Source: Maribellus sediminis
GTDB lineage: Bacteria > Bacteroidota > Bacteroidia > Bacteroidales > Prolixibacteraceae
NCBI RefSeq assembly: GCF_011799805.1
Contig: NZ_WXUB01000002.1
Span: 992,001-1,056,000, forward strand
Direction of reading: 5' to 3'
DNA: 64,000 nucleotides
Part shown: in pieces, positions 46,081-54,876 of the stretch
How the letters are laid out: each line of letters opens with the position of its first letter
Position numbering within the stretch: the first letter of the stretch is position 1
Made by a program: the position numbers and the translations under genes
Notes under the pieces: generated by a model
The model's input: the letters and a program-made list of their open reading frames with translations, nothing else
The model's database searches: none
What the model was told of the DNA's origin: nothing

Positions 46081-47190
46081 ATGAAAAAGCTGCTTACCAC
46101 TCTATTCTTATTCGTATTTGTACTTACTGCATTTTCGCAAAACTTTTTTGATACCGATTTCGATCATTCAAAACGTTACATCATTTTATGCGACCCGACC
46201 GTCGCACGCGTAAAAACCATTCAGTACCTCACCGGCAACGACATTTTTGAGGTAAAAAAGAACAAGGTAAAATTTGTGGGTGTTTATTTTGAAGATCAGA
46301 ATTACGATTTCAGCGAGACAAAAGCATACATTGAAGAAAACAAGCTAAAGAACTTCTTCCTGCAGGAAATAAAGGGCGATTTAAGCGAAGATGAATTGTT
46401 CCGCAACAACGAAATTTCGGCTCAGCTTAAAAAAGTATTCGATATTTCTATCGGTGTTATTTTCTTCGGAGGCCCCGATATTCCGCCTTCGGTGTACGGC
46501 GAAGAAAATACCCGCTCTGTAGTTACCGATCCTGAAAGGCATTATTTTGAAGCCAGCTTTTTATTTCACTTATTGGGCGGTTCACAGAATGAAAATTTCA
46601 TTCCCTATTTATCTGAGCGCCCCGATTATGTGGTTACCGGTTTTTGCCTGGGCATGCAAACCATGAACGTTGCTACCGGCGGCACCTTGGTTCAGGATAT
46701 TCCTGAAGAAATTTATGGTGCCGAAACTGCTGAAAAAACAGTAAATATTGGTCGTGAAAACCTGCACCGGAATTACTGGCAGGAAATTGCTGATGACGAG
46801 CAGCTGATGGGAATAAACCTGCATACGATTCAGTTTACCAATCACCCGTTTTTTGGCGAAGCCGTAAAAGTGAAGAAGAAAGACACGCCGCGTGTTTACA
46901 GTTCGCACCACCAGGCAGCTGAAAAAATCGGTAAAGATCTGGCAGTTACTGCCCTGTCTCCCGATGGCAAAGTAGTGGAAGCACTGGCCCACAATAAATT
47001 CAAAAACGTATTCGCGGTTCAGTTTCATCCCGAAGTACCGGCTTTATACGAAGAAATGCAGCCGAGGAAATTTCATCCGGATGATGTTCCGAAAAGTTAT
47101 TACGACATCATCGGAAAATCGAGTGTCCGTTTTCATAAAGAATACTGGGCATACATTTCGAAAGTGATGAGCGAGGTGAAGAAAAAATAA
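46081..47190 (+). CDS. Exported class I glutamine amidotransferase-like hydrolase (peptidase C26 type)
   Basis: 369 residues with a clear signal peptide (VLTAFSQ, about residue 20). The GATase1 fold shows GGPDIPPSVYG (about 130-140), nucleophile Cys189 in GFCLGMQ, SSHHQAAE (273-280), and His315/Glu317 in VQFHPE, so the Cys-His-Glu triad is complete. Peptidase C26 members cleave gamma-glutamyl bonds (gamma-Glu-GABA, folate polyglutamate). An exported version is unusual and could act on gamma-glutamyl compounds in the periplasm, perhaps gamma-D-Glu of murein, but that is only a guess. Single gene. Confidence 0.85.
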   Translation: MKKLLTTLFLFVFVLTAFSQNFFDTDFDHSKRYIILCDPTVARVKTIQYLTGNDIFEVKKNKVKFVGVYFEDQNYDFSETKAYIEENKLKNFFLQEIKGDLSEDELFRNNEISAQLKKVFDISIGVIFFGGPDIPPSVYGEENTRSVVTDPERHYFEASFLFHLLGGSQNENFIPYLSERPDYVVTGFCLGMQTMNVATGGTLVQDIPEEIYGAETAEKTVNIGRENLHRNYWQEIADDEQLMGINLHTIQFTNHPFFGEAVKVKKKDTPRVYSSHHQAAEKIGKDLAVTALSPDGKVVEALAHNKFKNVFAVQFHPEVPALYEEMQPRKFHPDDVPKSYYDIIGKSSVRFHKEYWAYISKVMSEVKKK

Positions 47191-47424
47191 TGAATGAAGA
47201 AAATCGATCAACGATTTAAGATTAACGATCGGCAGGAACGAACCAGGATTGCATCCAAATTCCTCGTGCATTCAATAATTATTAAATGAAAAGTATCTTA
47301 TTAATCCCGAAATGTGGGTAGCAGGTACTAAATATTAGCACAACAATAAAAGACTTTCAAGTGCGGATTTCTTAACATTCACTGCTTATTTTTCTACACC
47401 TCAACCTGACTGTGAGCCTTTTAC

Positions 47425-47432
47425 TAATTTTG
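47425..47432 (+). promoter_or_regulatory. -7 promoter element of the MFS gene
   Basis: TAATTTTG fits TAnnTTTG and lies 20 nt before the start at 47453; a -33 box is not evident. The 262-nt gap upstream (47191-47452) otherwise holds only degenerate CGAT-rich sequence around 47200-47235. Confidence 0.4.
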
Positions 47433-47452
47433 CGGCCAAATAAAAACCACAT

Positions 47453-48646
47453 ATGTCAGGAATCACACTTGAAAGTTTAATCGAAGAAGGTGTACAATCG
47501 GGAAAACGCAGAACACGACTTGCCGTTGCTTTGGTCTACTTTAGCATGGGATTGGCTTTTGCCTCGTGGGCAAGCCGCATCCCGGATATTAAAACTGCTC
47601 TCAGCTTAAGTGACGGAGCTTTTGGTAGTATCCTTTTTGCACTGCCTGTCGGTCAATTTCTGATGATGCCTTTTTCAGGGAAACTGGTAACACGATTTGG
47701 AAGCAACAATGTGCTAAAAGTTGGATTGCCGTTGTACACGCTTGCACTGACCAGTATCGGCCTCGTACAAACCGGCTGGCAGTTGGCCATTGTGCTTTTC
47801 CTGTTTGGAGTTACCGGAAACCTTTGTAACATTTCGGTAAACACACAAGGTGTTGCCGCCGAACGACTATATGGACGTCCGATCATGGCTTCGTTCCATG
47901 GAGGCTGGAGCCTGGCTGGTTTTACCGGCGCATTGATTGGTTTGGTCATGATCAATTTTAAAGTCCCTCCCGTTTGGCATTTTGTAAGTGTTATTGTAAT
48001 CGTATGGGCGATCGTTCGAATCAACTATCCACACCTGATGCGCACCGATGCTTCTCCCCAAAAACAAGAACCGCGACGAAAATTTATCATGAAACCCGAC
48101 AGCATCCTACTTCAACTGGGAATCATCGGATTTTTCAGCATGGCCAGCGAAGGTGCCATGTTCGACTGGAGCGGAGTCTATTTTAAAGACGTTGTAAAAG
48201 CACCCGAATCGCTAGTAGCACTGGGATATACCTCTTTTATGATTATGATGGCCAGCGGTCGCTTTTTAGCTGATTACCTGATTGGTAAAATCGGAAGAAA
48301 ACGTTTGATGCAGATCTGCGGGGTAATGATCTCCGCAGGATTATTCACCGCCGTTATTTTTCCCTATCTGATCTCAAGCACCATTGCTTTTATGCTGGTT
48401 GGACTAGGTGTATCGAGCATTGTACCCACCGTTTACAGTGCTGCAGGCAAGCACGAAAAAATACCACCTGGAATTGCATTGGCCACCGTTTCAAGCGTTA
48501 GTTTCCTCGGTTTTTTGATGGGTCCGCCACTTATTGGTTTTATTGCCGAAGCTTTTGGATTGAGGTACTCTTATGCCGTAATCGGAATTTTTGGGATTGG
48601 TATCACACTCATGGTTGGTAAGGTAAAAGCATTGCGGGAAGGTTAA
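47453..48646 (+). CDS. MFS transporter
   Basis: 397 residues with 12 predicted helices. The first helix region reads RLAVALVYFSMGLAFASWASRIPDIK, and the loop 2-3 region GQFLMMPFSGKLVTRFGSNNVLK and the mid-protein break after VRINYPHLMR fit a two-times-six-helix MFS. The ASWASRIPDIK pattern is common in a bacterial MFS subgroup of unknown or drug/sugar specificity. Not linked to other genes; an 8-bp repeat array begins at its stop codon. Confidence 0.85.
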   Translation: MSGITLESLIEEGVQSGKRRTRLAVALVYFSMGLAFASWASRIPDIKTALSLSDGAFGSILFALPVGQFLMMPFSGKLVTRFGSNNVLKVGLPLYTLALTSIGLVQTGWQLAIVLFLFGVTGNLCNISVNTQGVAAERLYGRPIMASFHGGWSLAGFTGALIGLVMINFKVPPVWHFVSVIVIVWAIVRINYPHLMRTDASPQKQEPRRKFIMKPDSILLQLGIIGFFSMASEGAMFDWSGVYFKDVVKAPESLVALGYTSFMIMMASGRFLADYLIGKIGRKRLMQICGVMISAGLFTAVIFPYLISSTIAFMLVGLGVSSIVPTVYSAAGKHEKIPPGIALATVSSVSFLGFLMGPPLIGFIAEAFGLRYSYAVIGIFGIGITLMVGKVKALREG

Positions 48647-48647
48647 A

Positions 48648-48719
48648 GACTGAGGGACGGAAGGATTGAAGGACGGAAGGACGGAGGGACGGAAGGACTG
48701 AGGGATTGAAGGATTGAAG
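48648..48719. repeat. Degenerate 8-bp tandem repeat array
   Basis: About nine head-to-tail octamers with consensus GGAYKGAR (GGACGGAA, GGATTGAA, GGACTGAG and similar), starting just after the MFS stop codon. Related octamers recur at 57466-57506. The unit changes by point substitution while the 8-bp period is kept. Confidence 0.8.
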
Positions 48720-48802
48720 ATCTTCGATTTGAAAAATCAACATACTATACTTAAAATATGCCGGTGAGCTGCTAATTGACCACGGCCACAAAAATCCTGT
48801 CA

Positions 48803-48895
48803 CTGAGAACTGCGACTGCAAACTGTTGTCTGGATTGCCAACTGCCGACAAAACTTTGAACTCTGAACTTTGAACACTAAACTCTGAACTCTATT
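48803..48895. repeat. Degenerate short repeats of the AACTCTG and AACTGC type
   Basis: Two further low-complexity families follow each other: GAACTGCGACTGCAAACTG...CCAACTGCCGAC (about 48804-48850) and AACTTTGAACTCTGAACTTTGAACACTAAACTCTGAACTC (about 48853-48892, written here as a pattern of AACTCTG-like heptamers). Similar words occur at 51172-51205 and 56102-56135. They lie between the MFS gene and prfC, a 298-nt gap with no ORF. Confidence 0.6.
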
Positions 48896-48912
48896 ATATT
48901 AAACTTTATTAC

Positions 48913-48920
48913 TACTTTTG
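48913..48920 (+). promoter_or_regulatory. -7 promoter element of prfC
   Basis: TACTTTTG is a perfect TAnnTTTG match 24 nt upstream of the prfC start codon. A -33 box is not clear because the upstream DNA is the degenerate repeat region. Confidence 0.5.
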
Positions 48921-48944
48921 CGCCCGCATTAAAACAAGCTGTAA

Positions 48945-50519
48945 ATGACATTTCTGGAAGAGATAAAACGCCGACGTACATTTGGAATTGTGAGTCACCC
49001 GGATGCCGGGAAAACAACTTTAACTGAGAAGTTACTGCTTTTTGGTGGAGCGATTCGTGTAGCCGGCGCCGTAAAAAACAACAAAATTAAAAAGGGAGCC
49101 ACCTCCGATTTTATGGAAATCGAACGCCAGCGTGGTATTTCGGTGGCTACTTCGGTAATGGGTTTCGAATACAACGGTTACAAGGTGAACATTCTTGATA
49201 CTCCCGGTCACCAGGATTTTCAGGAAGATACTTTCAGGACATTAACAGCAGTTGACAGTGTAATTATTGTAATTGATGCAGCGAAAGGTGTGGAGCCGCA
49301 AACCGAAAAATTGATGAATGTTTGCCGGATGCGCAAAACTCCGGTTATCGTGTTTGTCAACAAAATGGACCGACCGGCGCAAGACCCGTTCAGCTTAATG
49401 GACGAGGTGGAAGAACAGCTGAAAATTAAGGTTCGCCCTCTGAGTTGGCCAATAAACAATGGCCCCGATTTTAAAGGGGTTTACAACATTTTCAACCGCA
49501 GCCTGAAACTTTTCAATCCAGATATCCAGGAAATTCAGGAAAGAATAAAATTTGAAGACCTTTCCGATCCGCAACTGGAAGATTATATCGGCAACGATGC
49601 CAGTGTATTGCGCGAAGAGCTGGAACTGGTTGAAGGAATTTATCCTGAATTCAACAGTGAAGAATACCTCGCCGGTGATTTGGCACCGGTATTTTTCGGT
49701 AGTGCGCTTTATAACTTTGGAGTGCAGGAATTGCTCGATTCATTCGTGCAGATCGCTCCTACCCCGCAACCCAGCACTGCTGAAGAACGCGTTGTTAAAC
49801 CAGACGAAAACGGTTTTAGTGGCTTTGTTTTTAAAATTCATGCCAACATCGATCCGAATCACCGCAGCCGGATTGCCTTTGTGAAGATCTGCTCAGGCAG
49901 GTTCGAACGAAATAAAATGTACAACAATGTCCGTTTGGGTAAATCGTTCCGTATTTCGAGTCCAACGGCTTTTATGGCTTCACAGAAAGAGATTGTGGAA
50001 GAAGCTTTCCCGGGAGATATCATCGGTGTGCCTGACACCGGCAACCTGATTATTGGCGACACGCTGACCGACGGTGAAGAAATCCACTACAAAGGATTGC
50101 CAAGTTTCTCACCTGAACTTTTCCGTTATGTGGAGAATGCCGATCCGATGAAAGCCAAACAGCTGGCAAAAGGAATCGACCAATTGATGGACGAAGGTGT
50201 GGCACAGTTGTTTACCAGCGCATTCAACGGCCGAAAAATAATAGGTACGGTTGGACAGCTGCAATTCGAAGTGATTCAATACCGACTGGAGCATGAATAC
50301 AACGCGAAATGCCGTTTCGAGCCGCTGCAAATGCACAAAGCCTGCTGGATAGAAAGTAACGACACAAAAGTACTTACTGAATTTAAGAAGCGTAAACATC
50401 AGAAAATGGCCAAAGACAAACTCGGCCGCGATGTTTTTATGGCCGATTCATCGTTTATTCTGCAAATGGCGCAGGACGAATTTAAAGACATTCGTTTCCA
50501 CTTTACCTCTGAATTTTAA
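48945..50519 (+). CDS. prfC: Peptide chain release factor 3
   Basis: GTPase that recycles RF1/RF2 from the ribosome after peptide release. 524 residues, normal for RF3. G1 motif SHPDAGKTT at 17-25, switch I with [13 protein letters not shown]3 DTPGHQDF, G4 [10 protein letters not shown], then the RF3-specific middle and C-terminal domains ([44 protein letters not shown]). Monocistronic. Confidence 0.97.
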   Translation: MTFLEEIKRRRTFGIVSHPDAGKTTLTEKLLLFGGAIRVAGAVKNNKIKKGATSDFMEIERQRGISVATSVMGFEYNGYKVNILDTPGHQDFQEDTFRTLTAVDSVIIVIDAAKGVEPQTEKLMNVCRMRKTPVIVFVNKMDRPAQDPFSLMDEVEEQLKIKVRPLSWPINNGPDFKGVYNIFNRSLKLFNPDIQEIQERIKFEDLSDPQLEDYIGNDASVLREELELVEGIYPEFNSEEYLAGDLAPVFFGSALYNFGVQELLDSFVQIAPTPQPSTAEERVVKPDENGFSGFVFKIHANIDPNHRSRIAFVKICSGRFERNKMYNNVRLGKSFRISSPTAFMASQKEIVEEAFPGDIIGVPDTGNLIIGDTLTDGEEIHYKGLPSFSPELFRYVENADPMKAKQLAKGIDQLMDEGVAQLFTSAFNGRKIIGTVGQLQFEVIQYRLEHEYNAKCRFEPLQMHKACWIESNDTKVLTEFKKRKHQKMAKDKLGRDVFMADSSFILQMAQDEFKDIRFHFTSEF

Positions 50520-50589
50520 ATGAAATTTGTGCTATAAATTTGTACTTTCGAAAGAAAATTAACCGTTCATTACTGATTCCGCTTTAATC

Positions 50590-51165
50590 ATGGAAACTGC
50601 ATTTTACGACAGTTCATTTTTTACCTATGTTCTGCTTCCTGCGTTAATATTCTTTTCGCGGGTGATGGATGTAACAATCGGCACCATTCGTATTGTTATG
50701 GTCTCGAAAGGCCATAAAATATGGGCACCGATTCTAGGCTTCTTTGAAGTGTTGATCTGGTTGGTTGCTATTACCAAGATCATTCAGAACCTCGACAACT
50801 GGATTTGCTACATAGCCTATGGACTTGGGTTTGCAGCAGGAAATTATGTTGGGCTTATTATTGAAGAGAAAATGGCCCTGGGTATAGTAAAACTTCAGAT
50901 CATCACCCGAAAAGAGGCCAGCAAACTAATTGAAAACCTGAAAGCCGCGGGATACGGCATCACGCACCATAATGCGAAAGGCAGCAGCGAGAATGTAAGT
51001 ATCATTTACAGCATCATTAAACGCTCGGAAATTAAAAAGGTGGAAGACATCGTTAAAACAACCAATCCGAAAGCATTCTATTCCATCGAAGACATCAAGT
51101 TTGTGAGCGAAGGAGTTTTCCCGCTGGGCAAGACACGTGTGGTACCCTGGCGGAAAGGGAAGTGA
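50590..51165 (+). CDS. UPF0316 (DUF5698/DUF2179) membrane protein
   Basis: 191 residues. Three membrane helices in the first 95 residues (FFTYVLLPALIFFSRVMDVTIGTIRIVMVSKGHK, ILGFFEVLIWLVAITKI, IAYGLGFAAGNYVGLIIEEKMALG) are followed by a DUF2179 cytosolic domain (about 110-185). This is the UPF0316 family, of unknown biochemical role. A TAnnTTTG match (TAAATTTG, 50535-50542) lies 48 nt before its start. Confidence 0.88.
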   Translation: METAFYDSSFFTYVLLPALIFFSRVMDVTIGTIRIVMVSKGHKIWAPILGFFEVLIWLVAITKIIQNLDNWICYIAYGLGFAAGNYVGLIIEEKMALGIVKLQIITRKEASKLIENLKAAGYGITHHNAKGSSENVSIIYSIIKRSEIKKVEDIVKTTNPKAFYSIEDIKFVSEGVFPLGKTRVVPWRKGK

Positions 51166-51265
51166 AGTTAGTTCAGAGTTCAGGGTTTAAAGTTTAGAGT
51201 TGAGTACCTGTACAAGCTTAGCGAGCAAGAGAACCGCGTTGAATAACTTAGGAAAAATAGCTAAT

Positions 51266-51300
51266 AAAAAACGGAATCCACTTTCATGAATTCCGTTTTT
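51266..51300. terminator. Bidirectional terminator
   Basis: AAAAACGGAAT and ATTCCGTTTTT form an 11-bp stem with A- and T-runs on both sides, between the convergent UPF0316 gene and the gene at 51319-53091. Confidence 0.85.
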
Positions 51301-51318
51301 CTATTCTTGCTATACTTA

Positions 51319-53091
51319 CTATAATTCCTTATTTAACACCGGATATTTCTTAATTAAACTATCCAGTTCCTCCAGAATTTCGGTTTTCTTATCCGCGAAA
51401 AGATTTCGATAATAATCGATACCGTCAAACAGGTTCTTTTTAAATTTCTCGAGGTTACGTTTTTCTTTCACGTCATCCATGTTGTTCAGAAATTTCTCCA
51501 CCCGTTCTTTAAAAATGTCCAGGTACATATTCATTTCCTTGATAAACATATTCGGACGTGGCATTTTATCCAAAATATTTGTTCGTCCGTAAATGTGGTC
51601 TACCATTTCTTTCAGGGAGGTAATTTTTGAAAAATAAGCCAGGTTTGGTCCCGGACAAACCGTTACCTTTTCGCTTTCGGCTACTTTCATTCCCTTCGAA
51701 ATTTTGGTAGAAGCCCCCAGACCAACACACAAACATTCGGGTTCAATAATTTTATCGTAGGCTTTTTTGTATTCGGCTTCCGGCAAATTCAGGGCCTGCA
51801 AGTCTACAAGTTTCTTTTGCTGGTATTCGCGCGACGAAGTACAAATAGGTTTTTCGGTGTATTCGGTATTGTACCTTAAAAATCCCTTTGTACAAGGAGT
51901 TCCGGCTTTTCCATTGGCAGCCAGTTCCAGTCGGCGCACACTCATCGATGCTCCTTTAATGCTGTTAAAAGGCACACCCAGCGGCGACAGTCCACTAAAA
52001 TAATAGTCGTTTTCTTTTCCTTTGGCCAACAGGTTCATGGTATCCGTATCAATACTAATCACCTCAGGAACCAGCATAAACGGCGATCCCCACCCCACGC
52101 TGTCCATATTGTAATAATCGAGTAAAAAATTGTGTTCTTCATTGTTGCCGACTCCACCTTGCGCTGAAACGATCAATTCGGGTTCAGTTGCAGGTTGCGG
52201 CAGCGATTTTTTCTCGAGTGCCGCCTTATAAGCTTCCAAACAGGTATCCAGTAATTGTTGCCTGTTTTGTTTGAATTCTTCGAGTATTGGACCGAACAAA
52301 ACACCATTTGTCGGGAAAGCATGTCCTCCACAGTTCACGCCCGACTCAATACGGTATTCGCTGATCCATAATCCTTTTGCTGCCAGCATTTTTCCCTGTA
52401 CCAGGGCTGACCTGAAGTCGCTTACTTTTAATATGATCTTCTTTTTAATCAGTCCTTTTTCGTCAGGAAAGAAATCTTCAAAGTTTTCAATATAGCTGTA
52501 TAAGCGAGGGCTCATTCCAGCTGACAAAACCAGCGAAGAACTTAACTTACTGTTGGCAAATCCACGCAAAGCAGCGTGTGCGTCGTTATACTCGATAGGC
52601 AAATCTACTCCGTCTTTCTGGTTCACCTGGTCGAGTTTGGTCATGATGTTCACATCGATAGAGCCGGGAAACAGGAATTCTTTTACCCGTTTCGAAAAAT
52701 CCTCAGCTGTCTTTCTCCCCTTTTCGCCTAAATTCAGTTTATTTTTTAACGACGATGTGTCGGGTAGTAAATCGAGGTATTTATCCAGTTCACTACCGGT
52801 ATTTAACACTGATTTTTTTAGTTCATCGAACTTTCGTTCAACGATTTCTTCCACCACATTCAGGTACGAAGTAATTCGTTTAGCTCTAAAGTCATCCACC
52901 TTTTTTGAGATGGCCTTAAAAGGCATATCAAATTTGTGGCAGTAAAACTCGCGCATCTTCTCCATCAACGAATCATCGACTAATGAAATTACCGATGAAA
53001 TACCAAATGGTGCAACATTTATTGGAGTATCAATTGAATATCCCACACCCAAAACCGGGATATGGAATGAATGTCCTTTAATTATTCTCAT
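51319..53091 (-). CDS. Large conserved protein of unknown function, possible Fe-S or flavin oxidoreductase
   Basis: 590-residue soluble protein. The beginning (IKGHSFHIPVLGVGYSIDTPINVAPFGISSVISLVDD) resembles the start of TIM-barrel oxidoreductases of the nitronate monooxygenase or dihydroorotate-dehydrogenase kind, and SGVNCGGHAFPTNGVLFGP in the middle is similar to the substrate-loop region of that fold. Cysteines cluster in the second half: GTPCTKG, PICTSS, PECLCVG and TVCPGPN, enough ligands for a [4Fe-4S] cluster. The C-terminal 90 residues are helical and charged. I recognise this only as a Bacteroidota conserved hypothetical; the enzyme suggestion is inference. Divergent from tetR. Confidence 0.75.
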   Translation of the reverse strand: MRIIKGHSFHIPVLGVGYSIDTPINVAPFGISSVISLVDDSLMEKMREFYCHKFDMPFKAISKKVDDFRAKRITSYLNVVEEIVERKFDELKKSVLNTGSELDKYLDLLPDTSSLKNKLNLGEKGRKTAEDFSKRVKEFLFPGSIDVNIMTKLDQVNQKDGVDLPIEYNDAHAALRGFANSKLSSSLVLSAGMSPRLYSYIENFEDFFPDEKGLIKKKIILKVSDFRSALVQGKMLAAKGLWISEYRIESGVNCGGHAFPTNGVLFGPILEEFKQNRQQLLDTCLEAYKAALEKKSLPQPATEPELIVSAQGGVGNNEEHNFLLDYYNMDSVGWGSPFMLVPEVISIDTDTMNLLAKGKENDYYFSGLSPLGVPFNSIKGASMSVRRLELAANGKAGTPCTKGFLRYNTEYTEKPICTSSREYQQKKLVDLQALNLPEAEYKKAYDKIIEPECLCVGLGASTKISKGMKVAESEKVTVCPGPNLAYFSKITSLKEMVDHIYGRTNILDKMPRPNMFIKEMNMYLDIFKERVEKFLNNMDDVKEKRNLEKFKKNLFDGIDYYRNLFADKKTEILEELDSLIKKYPVLNKEL

Positions 53092-53305
53092 TGCAATTTA
53101 ACTGTACTGTTTTTTACGGTTTAAAGTTTCGCGTCCGATCTTAATTTCTTTAATGTTGCCAAAGGAAATAAGATTATCGATAACAAATTGCAACTATTGG
53201 TGCATTGACTTTTGAAATCACCAGAAGTCCTTTATTTTGAATGGTTCTATAAAATTTAAAACCCATTTAGTCGAAAGTTACAATAACCACGTCAGAATTT
53301 ACAAT

Positions 53306-53319
53306 TGACCGATTGGTCA
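53306..53319. promoter_or_regulatory. Upstream TetR operator candidate
   Basis: TGACCGATTGGTCA, a perfect 5-4-5 palindrome, located 17 nt ahead of the -33 box of the tetR promoter. The 305-nt divergent gap (53092-53396) contains this site, the promoter and the second operator, and no other ORF. Confidence 0.7.
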
Positions 53320-53335
53320 TTTTTATACAAAATTA

Positions 53336-53367
53336 TTTGGAATTTAGAAACTTGCTTTTTAACTTTG
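53336..53367 (+). promoter_or_regulatory. Promoter of the tetR-LolA-like-ABC operon
   Basis: TTTG (53336-53339), 20-nt spacer and TAACTTTG (53360-53367) are a full Bacteroidota promoter. Transcription would begin near 53374, about 23 nt upstream of ATG 53397. This rules out the in-frame ATG at 53313. Confidence 0.75.
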
Positions 53368-53383
53368 ACCGACCGTTCAGTCA
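53366..53383. promoter_or_regulatory. Core TetR operator overlapping the -7 box and start of transcription
   Basis: TGACCGACCGTTCAGTCA is an imperfect 18-bp palindrome (TGAC ends symmetric) sharing the TGACCGA word with the site at 53306. It overlaps the last bases of the -7 element and the predicted start of transcription, so a bound repressor would block the promoter. Confidence 0.7.
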
Positions 53384-53396
53384 TAAAAACAAAAAA

Positions 53397-53987
53397 ATGC
53401 CAAAGAGTCAGGAACAAATCGACGATATCAGAAAACAAAAGAAGCAGTTGATCATGGATACGGCGCTGGAATTATTTGCAGAAAATGGGTTCCACGCCAC
53501 ATCCATAAGTCAGATTGCGAAAAAAGCCAAAATATCAAAAGGACTCACCTACAATTATTTCGACAGCAAAAACAAAATCCTGGATGAGCTAATGAACCAG
53601 GGTTTTAATGAAATTTACGATAATCTCGATCTGAATAAGGACGGCATTCTTACTGAAGATGAATTCAAATTTTTTATAAGCGAGAATTTCAGGCTGGTAC
53701 GCGAAAACCTGCACTACTGGAAATTATTTTTCTCACTACTCTTACAACCACAGGTTTCGGTGGTTTTTGCCGAACAGTATAAAGAAAAAGCCGAGCCTCT
53801 GTTTCTTATGTTCTACCAGTTCATTGTTTCAAGTGGCAGCAAAGATCCTGAAAAGGATTTGATGGCTGTTGCATCAATGATTGAGGGTGCATTTTTGTAC
53901 ATAGTAGCCGCACCTGATGTATTCCCAATCGATAAAATGGAAGAAGCAGTTATCGACAGCTGTCTGAAAATCATAAAAACAAATTAA
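53397..53987 (+). CDS. TetR/AcrR-family transcriptional repressor
   Basis: 196 residues from ATG 53397. The N-terminal TetR helix-turn-helix is clear (MDTALELFAENGFHATSISQIAKKAKISKGLTYNYFDSKNKILDEL); the C-terminal helical ligand domain is variable. The segment NLDLNKDGILTEDEFKFF has the look of an EF-hand loop (DLNKDGILTEDE), which is odd in a TetR protein. It is the first gene of an envelope export operon, 10 nt before the LolA-like gene, and two operators surround the promoter, so it should repress itself and the transporter until a ligand binds. Confidence 0.92.
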   Translation: MPKSQEQIDDIRKQKKQLIMDTALELFAENGFHATSISQIAKKAKISKGLTYNYFDSKNKILDELMNQGFNEIYDNLDLNKDGILTEDEFKFFISENFRLVRENLHYWKLFFSLLLQPQVSVVFAEQYKEKAEPLFLMFYQFIVSSGSKDPEKDLMAVASMIEGAFLYIVAAPDVFPIDKMEEAVIDSCLKIIKTN

Positions 53988-53997
53988 AATCAAAGTC

Positions 53998-54768
53998 ATG
54001 AACTTACCTACAAACTACTGGCATAAACTAACTTTTACAATCCTGCTGCTTGTCGGTGCCTTCGCAGGAAAATCTCAGGAAATTAATATCTCAGAAATTG
54101 TTCGGCAGGCCGATGAGAAATTCCGCGGCACGTCGAGCATTGGTGAACTTACGATGATCATCGAACGGCCAAGCTGGTCGCGTACGGTTTCCATGAAGAA
54201 CTGGACACTGGGAAATGATTATTCACTCATCTATATCACCGCCCCGGCTAAAGAAAAAGGCCAGGTTTTTCTGAAACGCGATAAGGAAATGTGGAACTGG
54301 GTGCCAAACATCGAACGCATGATAAAAATTCCGCCATCGATGATGATGCAGTCGTGGATGGGATCGGATTTTACAAACGACGACCTGGTTAGAGAATCGT
54401 CGATGGCCGACGATTATGATCAAAAATTACTGGGAGAAGAGGAGTTGGAAAGTTACACCTGCTACAAAATAGAGCTAATTCCCCACGACGATGCAGCAGT
54501 GGTTTGGGGAAAAGTAATCATGTGGATCTCGAAAAAAGAATTACACTGGCTGAAAGCCGAATTTTACGACGAAGACGGATACCTGGTTAACACCGAAATA
54601 CTAAGCGACATTAAGCAAATGGATGACCGCGTAATGCCGACACGCCTGGAAATGATCCCTGCAGATGAAGAAGGCAACAAAACGATCATGATCTTCAATA
54701 AAATTGATTTTAATGTGGATATCAAGGAGAGTTTTTTCTCTCAGCAAAACATGAAACGGATAAGATAG
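53998..54768 (+). CDS. LolA-like periplasmic carrier (outer membrane lipoprotein-sorting family)
   Basis: 256 residues with a signal peptide (AGKSQ, about 28). The mature domain begins ISEIVRQADEKFRGTSSIGELTMIIERPSWSRTVSMKNW and continues FLKRDKEMWNWVPNIERMIKIPPSMMMQSWMGSDFTNDDL. This is the LolA/LolB-like half-barrel annotated as outer membrane lipoprotein-sorting protein and usually co-encoded with exporters. It probably ferries a lipid or lipoprotein from the ABC permeases encoded downstream to the outer membrane (inference from fold and operon). Confidence 0.85.
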   Translation: MNLPTNYWHKLTFTILLLVGAFAGKSQEINISEIVRQADEKFRGTSSIGELTMIIERPSWSRTVSMKNWTLGNDYSLIYITAPAKEKGQVFLKRDKEMWNWVPNIERMIKIPPSMMMQSWMGSDFTNDDLVRESSMADDYDQKLLGEEELESYTCYKIELIPHDDAAVVWGKVIMWISKKELHWLKAEFYDEDGYLVNTEILSDIKQMDDRVMPTRLEMIPADEEGNKTIMIFNKIDFNVDIKESFFSQQNMKRIR

Positions 54769-54876
54769 CTTCGTCACTCTGTTCATCGCTAAATCCTGCC
54801 ATAGAACATTTGCACACACGATTTTGCGAGCGACGAAGGAGCGTGGCCAACTTAATTTTGAACTCAAAACAACGAT

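Noticed and set aside
46081-47190. Including the exported amidotransferase in the murein locus
   Set aside because: It is about 25 kb away, has its own promoter, and the substrate is unknown.
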